This document shows, piece after piece, positions 8,176 to 16,508 of a stretch of 64,000 nt of DNA. Position 1 is the first letter of the stretch. The number at the start of each line of letters is the position of its first letter. This stretch comes from Bog-473 sp036489775 (lineage in GTDB: Bacteria > Actinomycetota > Acidimicrobiia > Acidimicrobiales > RAAP-2): positions 62,001 through 126,000 of the forward strand of contig DASXFC010000032.1 in NCBI GenBank assembly GCA_036489775.1, in the 5' to 3' direction. Both the position numbers and the translations under genes were made by a program. Below the pieces are notes generated by a model. That model saw only the letters and a list, made by a program, of their open reading frames with translations, did not search any database and was not told the DNA's origin.

Positions 8176-8867
8176 GACAGCGCCAGTTCAGCCAGCGAGC
8201 TGGTTGAGTTCATGCACAGCACGGCCGGTCCGCCGTGGGTGAAGAGCAGTGCCGACACCGAGCAGGGCGAAATGATGATCCGCTGCATGAGATCGATGGG
8301 GACGCCGGCCGCGTAGGCCACGATGGCCTTGATCGGATCAGCGTGCGAGACCGCCACCACCGTCTCGCCGGGGTGCGCCGCCACCAGATCGAGCACCGCA
8401 CCGGACGATCGGGTCGACATCTCGGCGAAGGACTCGCCCTCGGGAAAGCGGAACCCGCCGGGCCAGCGCTGCACGGTGGGCCATTCCTTGGTCCGGTAGA
8501 GGCGGCGCAGGGACTGCTCGGTCCAGGCGCCCACGTCGACTTCGATCAGGTCCTTGGCGGTTCGTACCCGCAGCCCCAGGGCGGCGGCGATGGGTGCGGC
8601 CGTCTCCCTGGTCCGCTCCAGCGGTGAAGCGTAGATGGCGGTCGGTGGCTTCTCCATAGCGGCGATGCGGCCGGCCACCGTCTCGGCTTGCGCCTTGCCC
8701 TTCGGCGACAGGTGCAACCCGGGGGCGCGGCCGGGTAGCCGCTTGCCCGTGGTCGGGGTGTTGCCATGACGCACCAGGAGGACCAGCGTCGGTGCCGGGG
8801 GCTTGGCTGCCCGTGGAGGCCGGTGTACCGCGGGACGGGTTGAATTCTGTCGAGCGGCGGTTGGCAC
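8172..8867 (-). CDS. Histidine phosphatase superfamily protein (MSMEG_4193 family putative phosphomutase)
   Basis: A histidine phosphatase of the MSMEG_4193 type. The catalytic LVRHGNTPTTGKRLPGR lies near the N-terminus, with YASPLERTRETA, the acid region EVDVGAWTEQSL, and the second histidine in VVAVSHADPIKAIVA. The open frame runs up to 9137, but that extension is only the antisense of UdgB. I chose GTG 8867 (231 residues) because a TACGAT -10-like hexamer lies 8 nt upstream of it and there is no ATG before the RHG motif. Its promoter overlaps that of the divergent UdgB gene. First gene of the DUF3090/SCO1664 block. Confidence 0.85.
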   Translation of the reverse strand: MPTAARQNSTRPAVHRPPRAAKPPAPTLVLLVRHGNTPTTGKRLPGRAPGLHLSPKGKAQAETVAGRIAAMEKPPTAIYASPLERTRETAAPIAAALGLRVRTAKDLIEVDVGAWTEQSLRRLYRTKEWPTVQRWPGGFRFPEGESFAEMSTRSSGAVLDLVAAHPGETVVAVSHADPIKAIVAYAAGVPIDLMQRIIISPCSVSALLFTHGGPAVLCMNSTSSLAELALS

Positions 8868-8875
8868 GGGAGCCC

Positions 8876-8885
8876 ATCGTAGGCT
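8876..8885. promoter_or_regulatory. Overlapping divergent -10-like hexamers (phosphomutase and UdgB)
   Basis: On the plus strand TAGGCT (8880-8885) sits 7 nt before GTG 8893. On the minus strand TACGAT (8881-8876) sits 8 nt before GTG 8867. Both spacings fit leaderless transcripts, and the two hexamers share bases, so the two promoters would be mutually exclusive in use. Only 25 nt separate the two start codons. Confidence 0.5.
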
Positions 8886-8892
8886 CTGCGCC

Positions 8893-9576
8893 GTGTCATC
8901 CAACCGGGGCGCTGCGGGTGCGTTAGCCCTGGTCCAGCAGGACGTGGCGGACTGTCGACGCTGCCCGAGGCTGGTGGCCTGGCGCGAACAGGTGGCCATC
9001 GAGAAGCGAGCCTCCTTCGCCGGGGACGAGTACTGGGGTCGGGGCGTGCCCGGGTTCGGTGACGCGCAGGCCGAGCTGGTGATCGTGGGGTTGGCGCCAG
9101 CCGCCCACGGTGCCAACCGGACCGGACGCATGTTCACCGGCGACCGTTCGGGCGACTGGTTGTTCCGGGCCCTCTACCGTGCTGGGTACGCCTCGCAGCC
9201 CACCAGCGTCTCCCGTTCCGATGGATTGACGCTGCACGGGGCCTACATCACGGCGGCCGTGCACTGCGCGCCGCCGGGGAACAAGCCCGATCCGTCCGAG
9301 CGTGCCGCCTGCGCTTCCTACCTGACCAGCGAGCTCGACCTCCTGGGGCAATGTCGTGTGGTGGTTGCCCTGGGTGCCTTTGCCTGGAACGCGGTGTGCG
9401 ATCACTTCCTCCTGCGCCCGAGGCCGAAGTTCGCCCACTTGGCCGAGGCGGGACTGCCCGGGGACCGCACCCTGCTGGGATCGTTCCACCCGAGCCAGCA
9501 GAACACCTTCACCGGGAAGCTGACCGAGCCCATGTTCGACGCCGTCTTCGCCCGCTCGCGCGCGCTGAGTGCCTGA
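8893..9576 (+). CDS. udgB: Uracil-DNA glycosylase family 5 (UdgB)
   Basis: A 4Fe-4S uracil-DNA glycosylase of the UdgB type, which removes uracil and some other damaged bases, including from double-stranded DNA. It shows the cluster cysteines DCRRCPRL near the N-terminus and AAVHCAPPGNKPDP plus RAACASYL later; the active-site motif GLAPAAHGANRTGRMFTGD; and the C-terminal SFHPSQQNT. Start GTG 8893 (227 residues) fits the family length and has TAGGCT 7 nt upstream. In-frame sequence back to 8803 overlaps the phosphomutase and is not family-like. Confidence 0.92.
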   Translation: MSSNRGAAGALALVQQDVADCRRCPRLVAWREQVAIEKRASFAGDEYWGRGVPGFGDAQAELVIVGLAPAAHGANRTGRMFTGDRSGDWLFRALYRAGYASQPTSVSRSDGLTLHGAYITAAVHCAPPGNKPDPSERAACASYLTSELDLLGQCRVVVALGAFAWNAVCDHFLLRPRPKFAHLAEAGLPGDRTLLGSFHPSQQNTFTGKLTEPMFDAVFARSRALSA

Positions 9577-9644
9577 GCGGCGCCGCGGGGCCAGATGGCG
9601 GGGGACCAGCGGCTACGGTCGCCGGCACATCCAAAGGGGAGGGC

Positions 9645-11084
9645 GTGAGCGAGCCGAACGACGTGACGCCGTGCGACGTCGCTGAGATCACCGATTGGGA
9701 CGACACGGCCGATGTGATCGTGGTCGGGTTCGGCGCGGCCGGGACGACTGCCGCCTTCAGCGCGGCCGCCCGAGAGGCCGACGTGCTGGTGGCTGAGCGG
9801 GCCGGTGGCGGCGGTGGAGCGGCCGCCCTGGCCGAGGGCATCGTGTACCTGGGCGGCGGGACACCGATCCAGCGTGCCTGCGGCTTCGACGACAGCGTCG
9901 AGGAGATGTTCCGCTACATGATGGCGGCCTGCGGCCCACATCCGGACGAGGCCAAGATCGCCCGTTACTGCGACGAGAGCCTCGGTCACTTCGAATTCCT
10001 GCTCGACCGCGGCGTCGAGTTCGACCCCACCTTCTACGCCGAGACCTCCATGGCGACACCGGGGACCGAAGGTCTGGTCTATTCGGGCGGGGAGGACGCC
10101 TACCCGTTCAACGAGATCGCCAAGCCGGCGCCACGGGGACACCAGTGCAAGACCAAGCGCTCGACCGGCTGGCTGTTGATGAAGACGTTGGCCGCCGCCG
10201 CCCTCGATGCCGGCGCCCGTCTGACGCCTGACACCAGGGTGGACCGGCTGGTTGTCGACGACGGCAGGGTCGTCGGGGTACAAGCGCAACGGTTCGGCCA
10301 GACGGTGTCGCTGCGGGCCCGCCGGGGTGTGGTGCTGACGGCCGGTGGGTTCATCTTCAACGACGACATGCTGCGACAGCACTGCCCGCCCCTGGTACGG
10401 GGCACCTTCAAGGTGGGCACTGAAGGCGATGATGGCCGGGGCATCCGGATGGCCCAGGCCCTGGGCGCTTCGGTGCGGAACATGTACGCCGGCGAGGTGT
10501 CGTTGCCAATCACCCCACCGCGCGGCTTGATCAACGGCATCTTGGTCAACGGGCAGGGGCAGCGCTTCATCAACGAGGACACCTACATGGGGCGGGTGGG
10601 TCAATCCGCGCTCTACGAGCAGGACGGCCAAGTTTTCCTGGTCGTCGACGAGGCGTCGTACGAGCCCAACTGGATGGGGCTGGCCGCCAGCTGGGTCTGC
10701 GCCAGCGCCGCCGAGCTGGAAGCCGAGATGGGTCTACCCTCCGGTTCCCTCGAGTCGACCGTGGAGCTCTACAACCGCCACGCCGCCACCGGTGCCGACC
10801 CGCTGTTCCACAAGGGATCGGCCTGGGTGCGGCCACTGGTCCCACCGCTCGGAGCCTTCGATCTACGCATCGGCCCGGCGCCCTACGCGCCGTTCACCCT
10901 CGGCGGTCTCGAGACCACGGTCGACGGCGCCGTGCTCGACCTGGCCGGTGATCCGATCCCCGGGTTGTTCGCGGCCGGGCGGACCACGGCCGGTGTGTGC
11001 TCGTTCGGCTATGCCAGCGGGCTGTCGATCGGGGACAGCACCATGTTCGGGCGCTTTGCCGGGGCCAGCGCGGCGGCGGCCTGA
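9645..11084 (+). CDS. FAD-dependent oxidoreductase (3-ketosteroid dehydrogenase / fumarate reductase-like)
   Basis: A 479-residue flavoprotein of the FAD_binding_2 type. The Rossmann motif VIVVGFGAAGTTAAFSAAA begins at about residue 26, followed by AERAGGGGGAAALA; the FAD-binding C-terminus shows PGLFAAGRTTAGVCSFGY and ASGLSIGDSTMFGRFAG. This layout is shared by 3-ketosteroid 1-dehydrogenases and fumarate reductase flavoproteins, so the substrate is open. Start GTG 9645 has a good ribosome binding site (AAAGGGGAGGG just upstream); sequence in frame back to 9351 overlaps UdgB and is discarded. Its stop lies 4 nt from the end of the opposing DJ-1 gene. Confidence 0.88.
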   Translation: MSEPNDVTPCDVAEITDWDDTADVIVVGFGAAGTTAAFSAAAREADVLVAERAGGGGGAAALAEGIVYLGGGTPIQRACGFDDSVEEMFRYMMAACGPHPDEAKIARYCDESLGHFEFLLDRGVEFDPTFYAETSMATPGTEGLVYSGGEDAYPFNEIAKPAPRGHQCKTKRSTGWLLMKTLAAAALDAGARLTPDTRVDRLVVDDGRVVGVQAQRFGQTVSLRARRGVVLTAGGFIFNDDMLRQHCPPLVRGTFKVGTEGDDGRGIRMAQALGASVRNMYAGEVSLPITPPRGLINGILVNGQGQRFINEDTYMGRVGQSALYEQDGQVFLVVDEASYEPNWMGLAASWVCASAAELEAEMGLPSGSLESTVELYNRHAATGADPLFHKGSAWVRPLVPPLGAFDLRIGPAPYAPFTLGGLETTVDGAVLDLAGDPIPGLFAAGRTTAGVCSFGYASGLSIGDSTMFGRFAGASAAAA

Positions 11085-11088
11085 CCGC

Positions 11089-11739
11089 TTACTGGCGGTG
11101 CTGGGCGTACTCGATGACCCGTGTCATCACCTCGTCCGATGCCTTGGCCACCGAGCCGCTGTCGAAGGGCGGCTGCGGGTCGTACTCGATCATGAGCTGC
11201 GCGGCCTGTGCCGCCGAGGCGTCCACCAGGAGTTCGACCAGGCGCAGTGCCATGTCGATGCCGCTCGATACCCCAGCGGCGGTGATGATGCGCTGGTCGA
11301 GGTGCTCGACCACCCGTTCCGCCGTGGGCCGGGCACCGTGGGCCGCCAGCCCGGCATAGCAGGACCAGTGGGTGGTGGCGCTCAGCCCATCGAGCAGGCC
11401 GGCCGCTCCGAGGATCAACGAACCGGTGCAGACCGAGGTGGTGTAGCGGGTAGTGCGGTGGGCCTGGCGGACCCAGTCGAGCACGCGCTGGTCCTCTTGC
11501 ATCGGACGGGTACCGACGCCACCGGGAAAGACGATGACATCGGGTTCGGCCATGTCCTCGAAGGTGGCGTCGACCTGCAGCCCGAGCATCCGGTTCTCGG
11601 TGCGCACCTCGCCCTTCTCGTGCCCGATGAAGGTCACGTCGAGCTCGGGGATGCGCTGGAGCACCTCGTAAGGCCCGATGGCATCGAGGGCGGTGCAGCG
11701 ATCGAACAGCGGGATGGCGACCTGCCGATGGCGTGTCAT
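11089..11739 (-). CDS. DJ-1/PfpI family protein
   Basis: A 216-residue protein of the DJ-1/PfpI superfamily (isonitrile hydratase-like subgroup). The nucleophile elbow TTSVCTGSLILGAAGLLDG carries the conserved cysteine, and FPGGVGTRP is the usual glycine-rich loop. Its ATG overlaps the stop of the GlxA-type gene by 4 nt, so the two are co-translated. The two proteins have related folds: the upstream regulator contains the same kind of domain. The substrate is unknown. Confidence 0.88.
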   Translation of the reverse strand: MTRHRQVAIPLFDRCTALDAIGPYEVLQRIPELDVTFIGHEKGEVRTENRMLGLQVDATFEDMAEPDVIVFPGGVGTRPMQEDQRVLDWVRQAHRTTRYTTSVCTGSLILGAAGLLDGLSATTHWSCYAGLAAHGARPTAERVVEHLDQRIITAAGVSSGIDMALRLVELLVDASAAQAAQLMIEYDPQPPFDSGSVAKASDEVMTRVIEYAQHRQ

Positions 11740-12731
11740 GCCGAAGTCCTCTCGTCGAGTGTGGCCGTGGCGAAACGGTGCCGGTAGGCATCGGGGCTCA
11801 CGCCCAGGCGTCGTTGGAAGACCCGGCGCAACGTCTCGGCCGTGCCCAGGCCGGTCCGGAGAGCCACGCGGTCGAGCGTGTCGCTGGTGGTCTCGAGCTG
11901 GTGTCGGGCCGCCTCGAGGCGGACCCGTTCCACGAAGCGGGTCGGTGTCTCACCGACCTCGTCGGTGAAGACGCGGGCGAAGTGGCGGACGCTCATGGTG
12001 GCCGCGGCGGCCAGCACCGGCAACCGGTGGTCCGCTTCGGGGGCGGACTCGATCAGGGTCTGGACGGACCGGACCGCTGAGCGCTCAGCCCGGGGGACCC
12101 AGACCGGTGCGGCGAACTGGGTCTGCCCGCCCGGGCGATGCAAGAACATGACCAGCCAGCGGGCCACTGTCTGGGCCACCGCGACGCCGTAGTCCTCTTC
12201 CACCAAGGCCAGGGCCAGGTCGATGCCGGCGGTGACGCCGGCGCTGGACCACACCTTGCCGTCGCGCCGGTAGATGGGATCGGGATCGACCACGACCGCC
12301 GGGTAGGCCTCGGCCAATTCGGCGGCGCGGGCCCAATGGGTGGTCACCCGCTTGTGGTCGATCAACCCGGCTTCGGCGGCCAGGAAGGTGCCGGAGCAGA
12401 CGGTGGCGACGCGGCGGCTCCGGCGGGCCGCCCGGCGGACCCACTCCATCAACTGCGGGTCGGCCGCCGCCTTCCTCGAGCCACTACCTCCCGGCAGGAT
12501 CAGGGTGTCGATCCGGTCCGACCCCTCGGGCAGCGGCTGGCTCCCCAGTTCCAGACCGCTCTCGGTGCGCACGGGACCCCCGCCGACCGAGGCCAGTACG
12601 AGGTCGTAACCGCCGGACCGCCCCTCGGCCCGGAGCGTCCGGGTGGCCCCGTGGAAAACCTCGTGGGGGCCGACGGCGTCGATGGGCTGGATGCCCTCGA
12701 AGGTGACGATGACGACCGAGCGGGTTGGCAT
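11736..12731 (-). CDS. GlxA family transcriptional regulator (DJ-1/PfpI + AraC HTH)
   Basis: A 331-residue regulator with an N-terminal DJ-1/PfpI domain (starting MPTRSVVIVTFEGIQPIDAV, with VATVCSGTFLAAEAGLIDH) and a C-terminal AraC-type double helix-turn-helix (MSVRHFARVFTDEVGETPTR and LETTSDTLDRVALRTGLG). I chose ATG 12731, preceded by GGAGAG; the frame extends to 12800 without family similarity. Coupled by a 4-nt overlap to the DJ-1 gene downstream, which it probably regulates. The inducing ligand is not known. Confidence 0.9.
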   Translation of the reverse strand: MPTRSVVIVTFEGIQPIDAVGPHEVFHGATRTLRAEGRSGGYDLVLASVGGGPVRTESGLELGSQPLPEGSDRIDTLILPGGSGSRKAAADPQLMEWVRRAARRSRRVATVCSGTFLAAEAGLIDHKRVTTHWARAAELAEAYPAVVVDPDPIYRRDGKVWSSAGVTAGIDLALALVEEDYGVAVAQTVARWLVMFLHRPGGQTQFAAPVWVPRAERSAVRSVQTLIESAPEADHRLPVLAAAATMSVRHFARVFTDEVGETPTRFVERVRLEAARHQLETTSDTLDRVALRTGLGTAETLRRVFQRRLGVSPDAYRHRFATATLDERTSA

Positions 12732-12835
12732 CTCTCCAGCCTGGGGGTCCGAGCCGATGGCGTCAATGACATCTTTCCCACAGATTCGGCCATGAGGCAC
12801 CGATCGGTGGGTTCGGGCTGCGGTAGCGGGGTGGC

Positions 12836-13219
12836 TTAGGAGCGGGTGCGGCGGGTGCCGCGAGCGCGGATCCAGGCCAGCAGGTCGCCGTCCTTGCCCC
12901 GGCAGATGGTGCCGGTGAAGATGTCCTCTCGCTCGGTGGAGACCTCACGGCGGACCTCGGCGCGCAGGATGTCGCCCACAGCCGCCGGGGCCAGGTACTC
13001 GACCAGCACCGAGGAGATGATCCCCGAATGGTTCTCGTCGTTGGCCGCGGCGGCGACGGCCGATCCGGCCACGGCGTAGAAGACAGCCCCATGGACCGTG
13101 CCGTGCGGGTTGGTGTGCACGATGGCGGTGGTCAAGGTGGCCACCGTGTGGCCGGGGTCGAGCCGCTCCACCTCGATCCCGAGCAGTTCGGAGAACTCGT
13201 CCTTTTTGAGCTCGTTCAT
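12836..13219 (-). CDS. PaaI-type hotdog thioesterase
   Basis: A single hotdog domain of 127 residues, probably hydrolysing a CoA thioester. The family signature is HTNPHGTVHGAVFYAVAGSA, followed by SVLVEYLAPAAVGD and the terminal strand. Its ATG overlaps the stop of the FrhB-like gene by 4 nt. The pairing suggests a shared pathway in which an F420- or ferredoxin-linked reductase and a thioesterase act on related substrates; that is inference. It ends about 100 nt from the GlxA start. Confidence 0.85.
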   Translation of the reverse strand: MNELKKDEFSELLGIEVERLDPGHTVATLTTAIVHTNPHGTVHGAVFYAVAGSAVAAAANDENHSGIISSVLVEYLAPAAVGDILRAEVRREVSTEREDIFTGTICRGKDGDLLAWIRARGTRRTRS

Positions 13220-14343
13220 CCCGTGACGGCGGGGAGCCGGCCCGGGAAGGGAACGGCGGTGACCGGCCAGCGCTTGCGGCTGACCTTGCTCAAGCGGTTG
13301 AGCAGTTCGACCGCGCCCGGGTCTTCCTCAATGGGGCGGGTCTCGATGACGCCGGCCGCCTCCATGGCGCTGAAGACCTCGTCGCCCTTCTCGGTGCGGA
13401 TCAAGGTGAGCGTCCAGTCCCCGAAGGCCCCGATGCCGCCGGTCGAGATGTCGGCGTGTTCGGCGGCGAAGTCGGGGCAGCTCTTGCAGCCTTCGCGGGT
13501 CCAGGCGTGGGCTTCTTTGAGGGGGATCTCGTGGTACGAGCCGTCGCGCATCCAGACCTGGAAGACGCCCTTGATGTTCATCTTGGCGATCTCGGCCCGG
13601 GCCAGGCCGTACTTGGCCTCGAAGAGCTCGGGGAAGATGGCATCGTCGAAGGTCTTCGAACAGAGCAGCCCGATGGAGAGGGTGAAGCGCCGGGCGATCT
13701 TCCCGGCCTTTCGGGCCTGCATGGCCGGAGGGGCCGAGGCCTGGCAGCCCATGCCGACCAGGGCGATCCGCTCGGCCCCGCCCTCGATGGCCTCGGCGTA
13801 GGCCATCGGGTTGGCCGAGTAGGTGTAGCGCGAACCGGAGGTGCCCAGGACATCCTCTTTATTGCGGGCCACCGTCGGCACCGCCTTCCAGGTCGATCCG
13901 TCGCCCTCGAGTCCTGAGACCAGGGCGGCGTCGATCACGTCGTTCTCGAAGGCCCAGATGAGCAGGGCAGAGACCAAGCCGCCGTCCTGCCCCTGCCCCT
14001 GGACGTCGAGATCGGTGGCCCGGGCCAGCACGGTACGCCGGCTGATGCCTGCCACCTCGTCTTCGGTGCGCGGCCGTCCGAAGAGGTGGTTCTCGATGTC
14101 GGGCTCCCAGTCCCGGAAGCGCGGGCAGGCCCGGGTGCACAGCGTGCAGCCCTTCTGGCCGTGGGTGCAGTTGTCGGGCCCACCCTCGGCGTCGATGTGG
14201 AACGGCTTGTAGCGACCCTCGGTGTCGTCGTACTCGAGCACGTCATAGGGACATGCGATGACGCAGGCCGAGCACCCCGTGCACAGGCCTGACGTCACGA
14301 CCTCGGTGAACAATTCGGCCCATTGCGGCTTCTCGGGAGGCAT
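13216..14343 (-). CDS. Coenzyme F420 hydrogenase/dehydrogenase beta subunit-like iron-sulfur protein
   Basis: A 375-residue protein of the FrhB/FdhB family, which passes electrons between iron-sulfur clusters, FAD and often F420. The N-terminus carries a ferredoxin motif LCTGCSACVIACPYDVLEY and a second cysteine set CTHGQKGCTLCTRACPRF. The FrhB core follows, with AGISRRTVLARAT, GQGQDGGLVSALLIWA and LVGMGCQASAPPA. There is no hydrogenase subunit nearby, so it is likely a stand-alone oxidoreductase subunit as often seen in F420-using Actinobacteria. Its ATG has TAGGGT exactly 6 nt upstream. Confidence 0.88.
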   Translation of the reverse strand: MPPEKPQWAELFTEVVTSGLCTGCSACVIACPYDVLEYDDTEGRYKPFHIDAEGGPDNCTHGQKGCTLCTRACPRFRDWEPDIENHLFGRPRTEDEVAGISRRTVLARATDLDVQGQGQDGGLVSALLIWAFENDVIDAALVSGLEGDGSTWKAVPTVARNKEDVLGTSGSRYTYSANPMAYAEAIEGGAERIALVGMGCQASAPPAMQARKAGKIARRFTLSIGLLCSKTFDDAIFPELFEAKYGLARAEIAKMNIKGVFQVWMRDGSYHEIPLKEAHAWTREGCKSCPDFAAEHADISTGGIGAFGDWTLTLIRTEKGDEVFSAMEAAGVIETRPIEEDPGAVELLNRLSKVSRKRWPVTAVPFPGRLPAVTG

Positions 14344-14349
14344 CGGACC

Positions 14350-14385
14350 ACCCTATTCCTCCCGACTCGTGTGGTCCGCTACCTT
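14350..14385. promoter_or_regulatory. Divergent leaderless-type promoters (FrhB-like and Fpg/Nei)
   Basis: Minus strand: TAGGGT at 14355-14350, 6 nt before ATG 14343. Plus strand: TACCTT at 14380-14385, 6 nt before GTG 14392. Both match the TANNNT pattern seen repeatedly in this window and imply transcripts starting at or next to the start codon. -35 hexamers are not obvious. Confidence 0.5.
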
Positions 14386-14391
14386 GCCCCG

Positions 14392-15183
14392 GTGCCCGAG
14401 ATCCTCGAAGTCGAGCGTTACAGGCAGTTGGCCGAGGCGGCCCTGCACCGCCCCATCGCCTCGGCCTGGATGATCGACGACCGCTACGGGCGGGGCGGGA
14501 CGACCAAGCGGCGCCTGTCTGCCGCCCTCAAAGGTCGGGCCTTCGTGGCGGCCCGCCGGCGGGGCAAGCTCATGCTGCTCGACAGCGACGACGGGCCGAC
14601 GCTCGGGGTCCGCTTCGGGATGACCGGAGGGTTGGTGGTCGACGACACCGAGCGTCTCGACCGGCTCCTCTACGGGCCAGGCATCTTCGGGGAGCAGTGG
14701 GTCCGGGCCAAGTTCACCTTCACCGATGGCGGGTATCTCTCCCTGCACGACCCGCGCCGCTTCGGCTCGCTCGAGCTGGCCCCCGACGAGGACCGCCTCG
14801 GACCCGACGCCCTCACCATCAGCCGGCCCGAGCTGGCCGAGGCCCTGGCTTTACGGGGTGGTGGTGTGGCTGCCCCGCTCAAGGCGCGCTTGTTGGACCA
14901 GGAGCGGGTGGCCGGCATCGGCAACCTGTTGGCCGACGAGATCCTGTGGCGAGCCGGCCTCGATCCCGGCCGCCGGACCCCGCTGAGCGACCAGGAGCTG
15001 CGTACGTTGTACAGCGCGCTGCGCGCCACCCTGCGCCAACTCGGGCGCCGCGGCGGCTCCCACATGGGCGAACTCATGGAGGAACGACGAGCCGACGGCC
15101 ATTGCCCCCTTGACGGCACGCCGTTGCGCCGGGCCACCGTCGGCGGGCGCACGACCTACTGGTGCCCGCTGCATCAGGTTTAG
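14392..15183 (+). CDS. Fpg/Nei family DNA glycosylase with variant zinc finger
   Basis: A bifunctional base-excision glycosylase/AP lyase of 263 residues. GTG 14392 places Pro-Glu (PEILEVERYR) directly after the initiator, giving the catalytic Pro1 and Glu2 of the family. The beta-hairpin lysine region RRGKLMLLDSDDG, the DNA-binding VAGIGNLLADEILWRAG and the zinc-finger arginine region VGGRTTYW are present. The usual four-cysteine finger is changed to C-x2-D-x16-C-x2-H (CPLDG and WCPLHQ). TACCTT lies 6 nt upstream of the start. Substrate preference (oxidised purines versus pyrimidines) cannot be assigned. Confidence 0.9.
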   Translation: MPEILEVERYRQLAEAALHRPIASAWMIDDRYGRGGTTKRRLSAALKGRAFVAARRRGKLMLLDSDDGPTLGVRFGMTGGLVVDDTERLDRLLYGPGIFGEQWVRAKFTFTDGGYLSLHDPRRFGSLELAPDEDRLGPDALTISRPELAEALALRGGGVAAPLKARLLDQERVAGIGNLLADEILWRAGLDPGRRTPLSDQELRTLYSALRATLRQLGRRGGSHMGELMEERRADGHCPLDGTPLRRATVGGRTTYWCPLHQV

Positions 15184-15239
15184 GCCTGGTCGAAATCAGA
15201 TGAGGTGGCCGCCGCCGTCAAGGATGAGAAGCGCCGGCA

Positions 15240-16418
15240 TTACGACGCCGCGGCCGCCGTTGTCGTCGTCGTTGATGACGGGCTGGTCGAGGTTGTGCTC
15301 GAGGGAGTGGTCGTGGACGACGCCGGCGGGATCGTGACCGGCCCGCCCAAGGGGACCGCGGTGGTCGGGATGGTGGAGGGCGGCGTCAGGTCGGAGCTGG
15401 TCGAGCTGGTCGGCGAGGCCGGGAGCGCCGTGTCGGGGCTCACACAGCCGGCCGGCGGGCTGCTGGCACCGGTCTGGCCCGGCATCAGCACGGTGCCGGC
15501 GCAGCCGAAGTCCGAGAAGATCGCTTGGCTGCCGGCAGTGGAGCCGTCGGCGAACTGGGCGCTGGACTGCGTCTCTCGCACGTAACCATCGGCGTCAACG
15601 GAGACGATCACCGTCGTCCCCTGGTAGCCGTACTTGTTGAGCAGGGTGAGGGCGTTATCGATGGCGGTGGTCTGCTGGGTGCTGAGTCCGCTGAGATCGC
15701 CTTCTTCCTGCGGGTTGAGGAAGACCTTGTACTGGGTGACCGGGACGCCGTCCACGCTCGAGTTGCCGGTCTCGTCGGCCGACGTCACCTGTTGCTGTTC
15801 GAGACCCAGGTAGCCGCTCGAGCTGGCCAGGCTCATCATGGCCAGTGCGCCCTCCTTGTCGCCGAGGGTCCCATCGACCAGGTTGGCGAAGCCAGAAAGC
15901 GGGGAGCCCGATGCGGTGGCCGAGTCGGTCCCGGGGTCGCTCGGCGCCAGGCCGTAGTCAGCGCCGCCCTCTTCCCAGACGTTGGTGTCGTTGGCGCGCA
16001 CAGTGACCTGCCCGAAGTTGCTCACGTCGGAGTCGGCCACGATGGCGTAGGGGTCGGTGTCGAGGGTGGCTTGACCGGTGATGGTCGGGGCGTTGTCGTT
16101 GCTGGCCGAACACGCCGTCTCTGGTGGGCACTGCGTGGTGGTCGTCGCTGTGGTCGCCGGCGTGACCCCCGAGAACTGGTAGGCGATGGTGAAGTTGCCG
16201 GACTCGGTGGTGGTGCTCAGCGCGGCGATCACCGCGTCACGGGCCTTACTCGAATGGCCGTGATTCGCGTGGTTTATGGGCTTCGGCGACCCTGAGGTCA
16301 CCACGAAGGCGAACACGCCGATAATGATGGCCGTGGCGGCCAATCCGACTGCCGTGGTGCGCCAACGGCTGTCAGTGGGCCGGGACTCGTCTCCCGCTGG
16401 CTCTCGGCGTCGCCACAT
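15240..16418 (-). CDS. Membrane-anchored secreted protein of unknown function with Ser/Thr/Pro-rich tail
   Basis: I do not recognise this 392-residue protein. The start ATG 16418 has a strong upstream AGGGGGTGG. A basic N-terminus (MWRRREP) is followed by one hydrophobic segment (TTAVGLAATAIIIGVFAFVV), so the rest is extracytoplasmic. The central part resembles in layout a lipid-binding or LppX-like domain (repeated strands, ALAMMSLASSSGYLGLE, ending near YVRETQSSAQFADGSTAG), but this is weak. The last about 80 residues are low-complexity Ser/Thr/Pro, likely a cell-wall-spanning tail. Two cysteine pairs may form disulfides. It lies 90 nt downstream of the Bcp gene. Confidence 0.65.
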   Translation of the reverse strand: MWRRREPAGDESRPTDSRWRTTAVGLAATAIIIGVFAFVVTSGSPKPINHANHGHSSKARDAVIAALSTTTESGNFTIAYQFSGVTPATTATTTTQCPPETACSASNDNAPTITGQATLDTDPYAIVADSDVSNFGQVTVRANDTNVWEEGGADYGLAPSDPGTDSATASGSPLSGFANLVDGTLGDKEGALAMMSLASSSGYLGLEQQQVTSADETGNSSVDGVPVTQYKVFLNPQEEGDLSGLSTQQTTAIDNALTLLNKYGYQGTTVIVSVDADGYVRETQSSAQFADGSTAGSQAIFSDFGCAGTVLMPGQTGASSPPAGCVSPDTALPASPTSSTSSDLTPPSTIPTTAVPLGGPVTIPPASSTTTPSSTTSTSPSSTTTTTAAAAS

Positions 16419-16508
16419 CGATCCACCCCCTGGGACCGACCCCGTGTGTGATTGGGTCGGATGCCCGCCCAAAATGTTACGCCCGGGCCGACCCGCCGGC
16501 AGCGCGGC

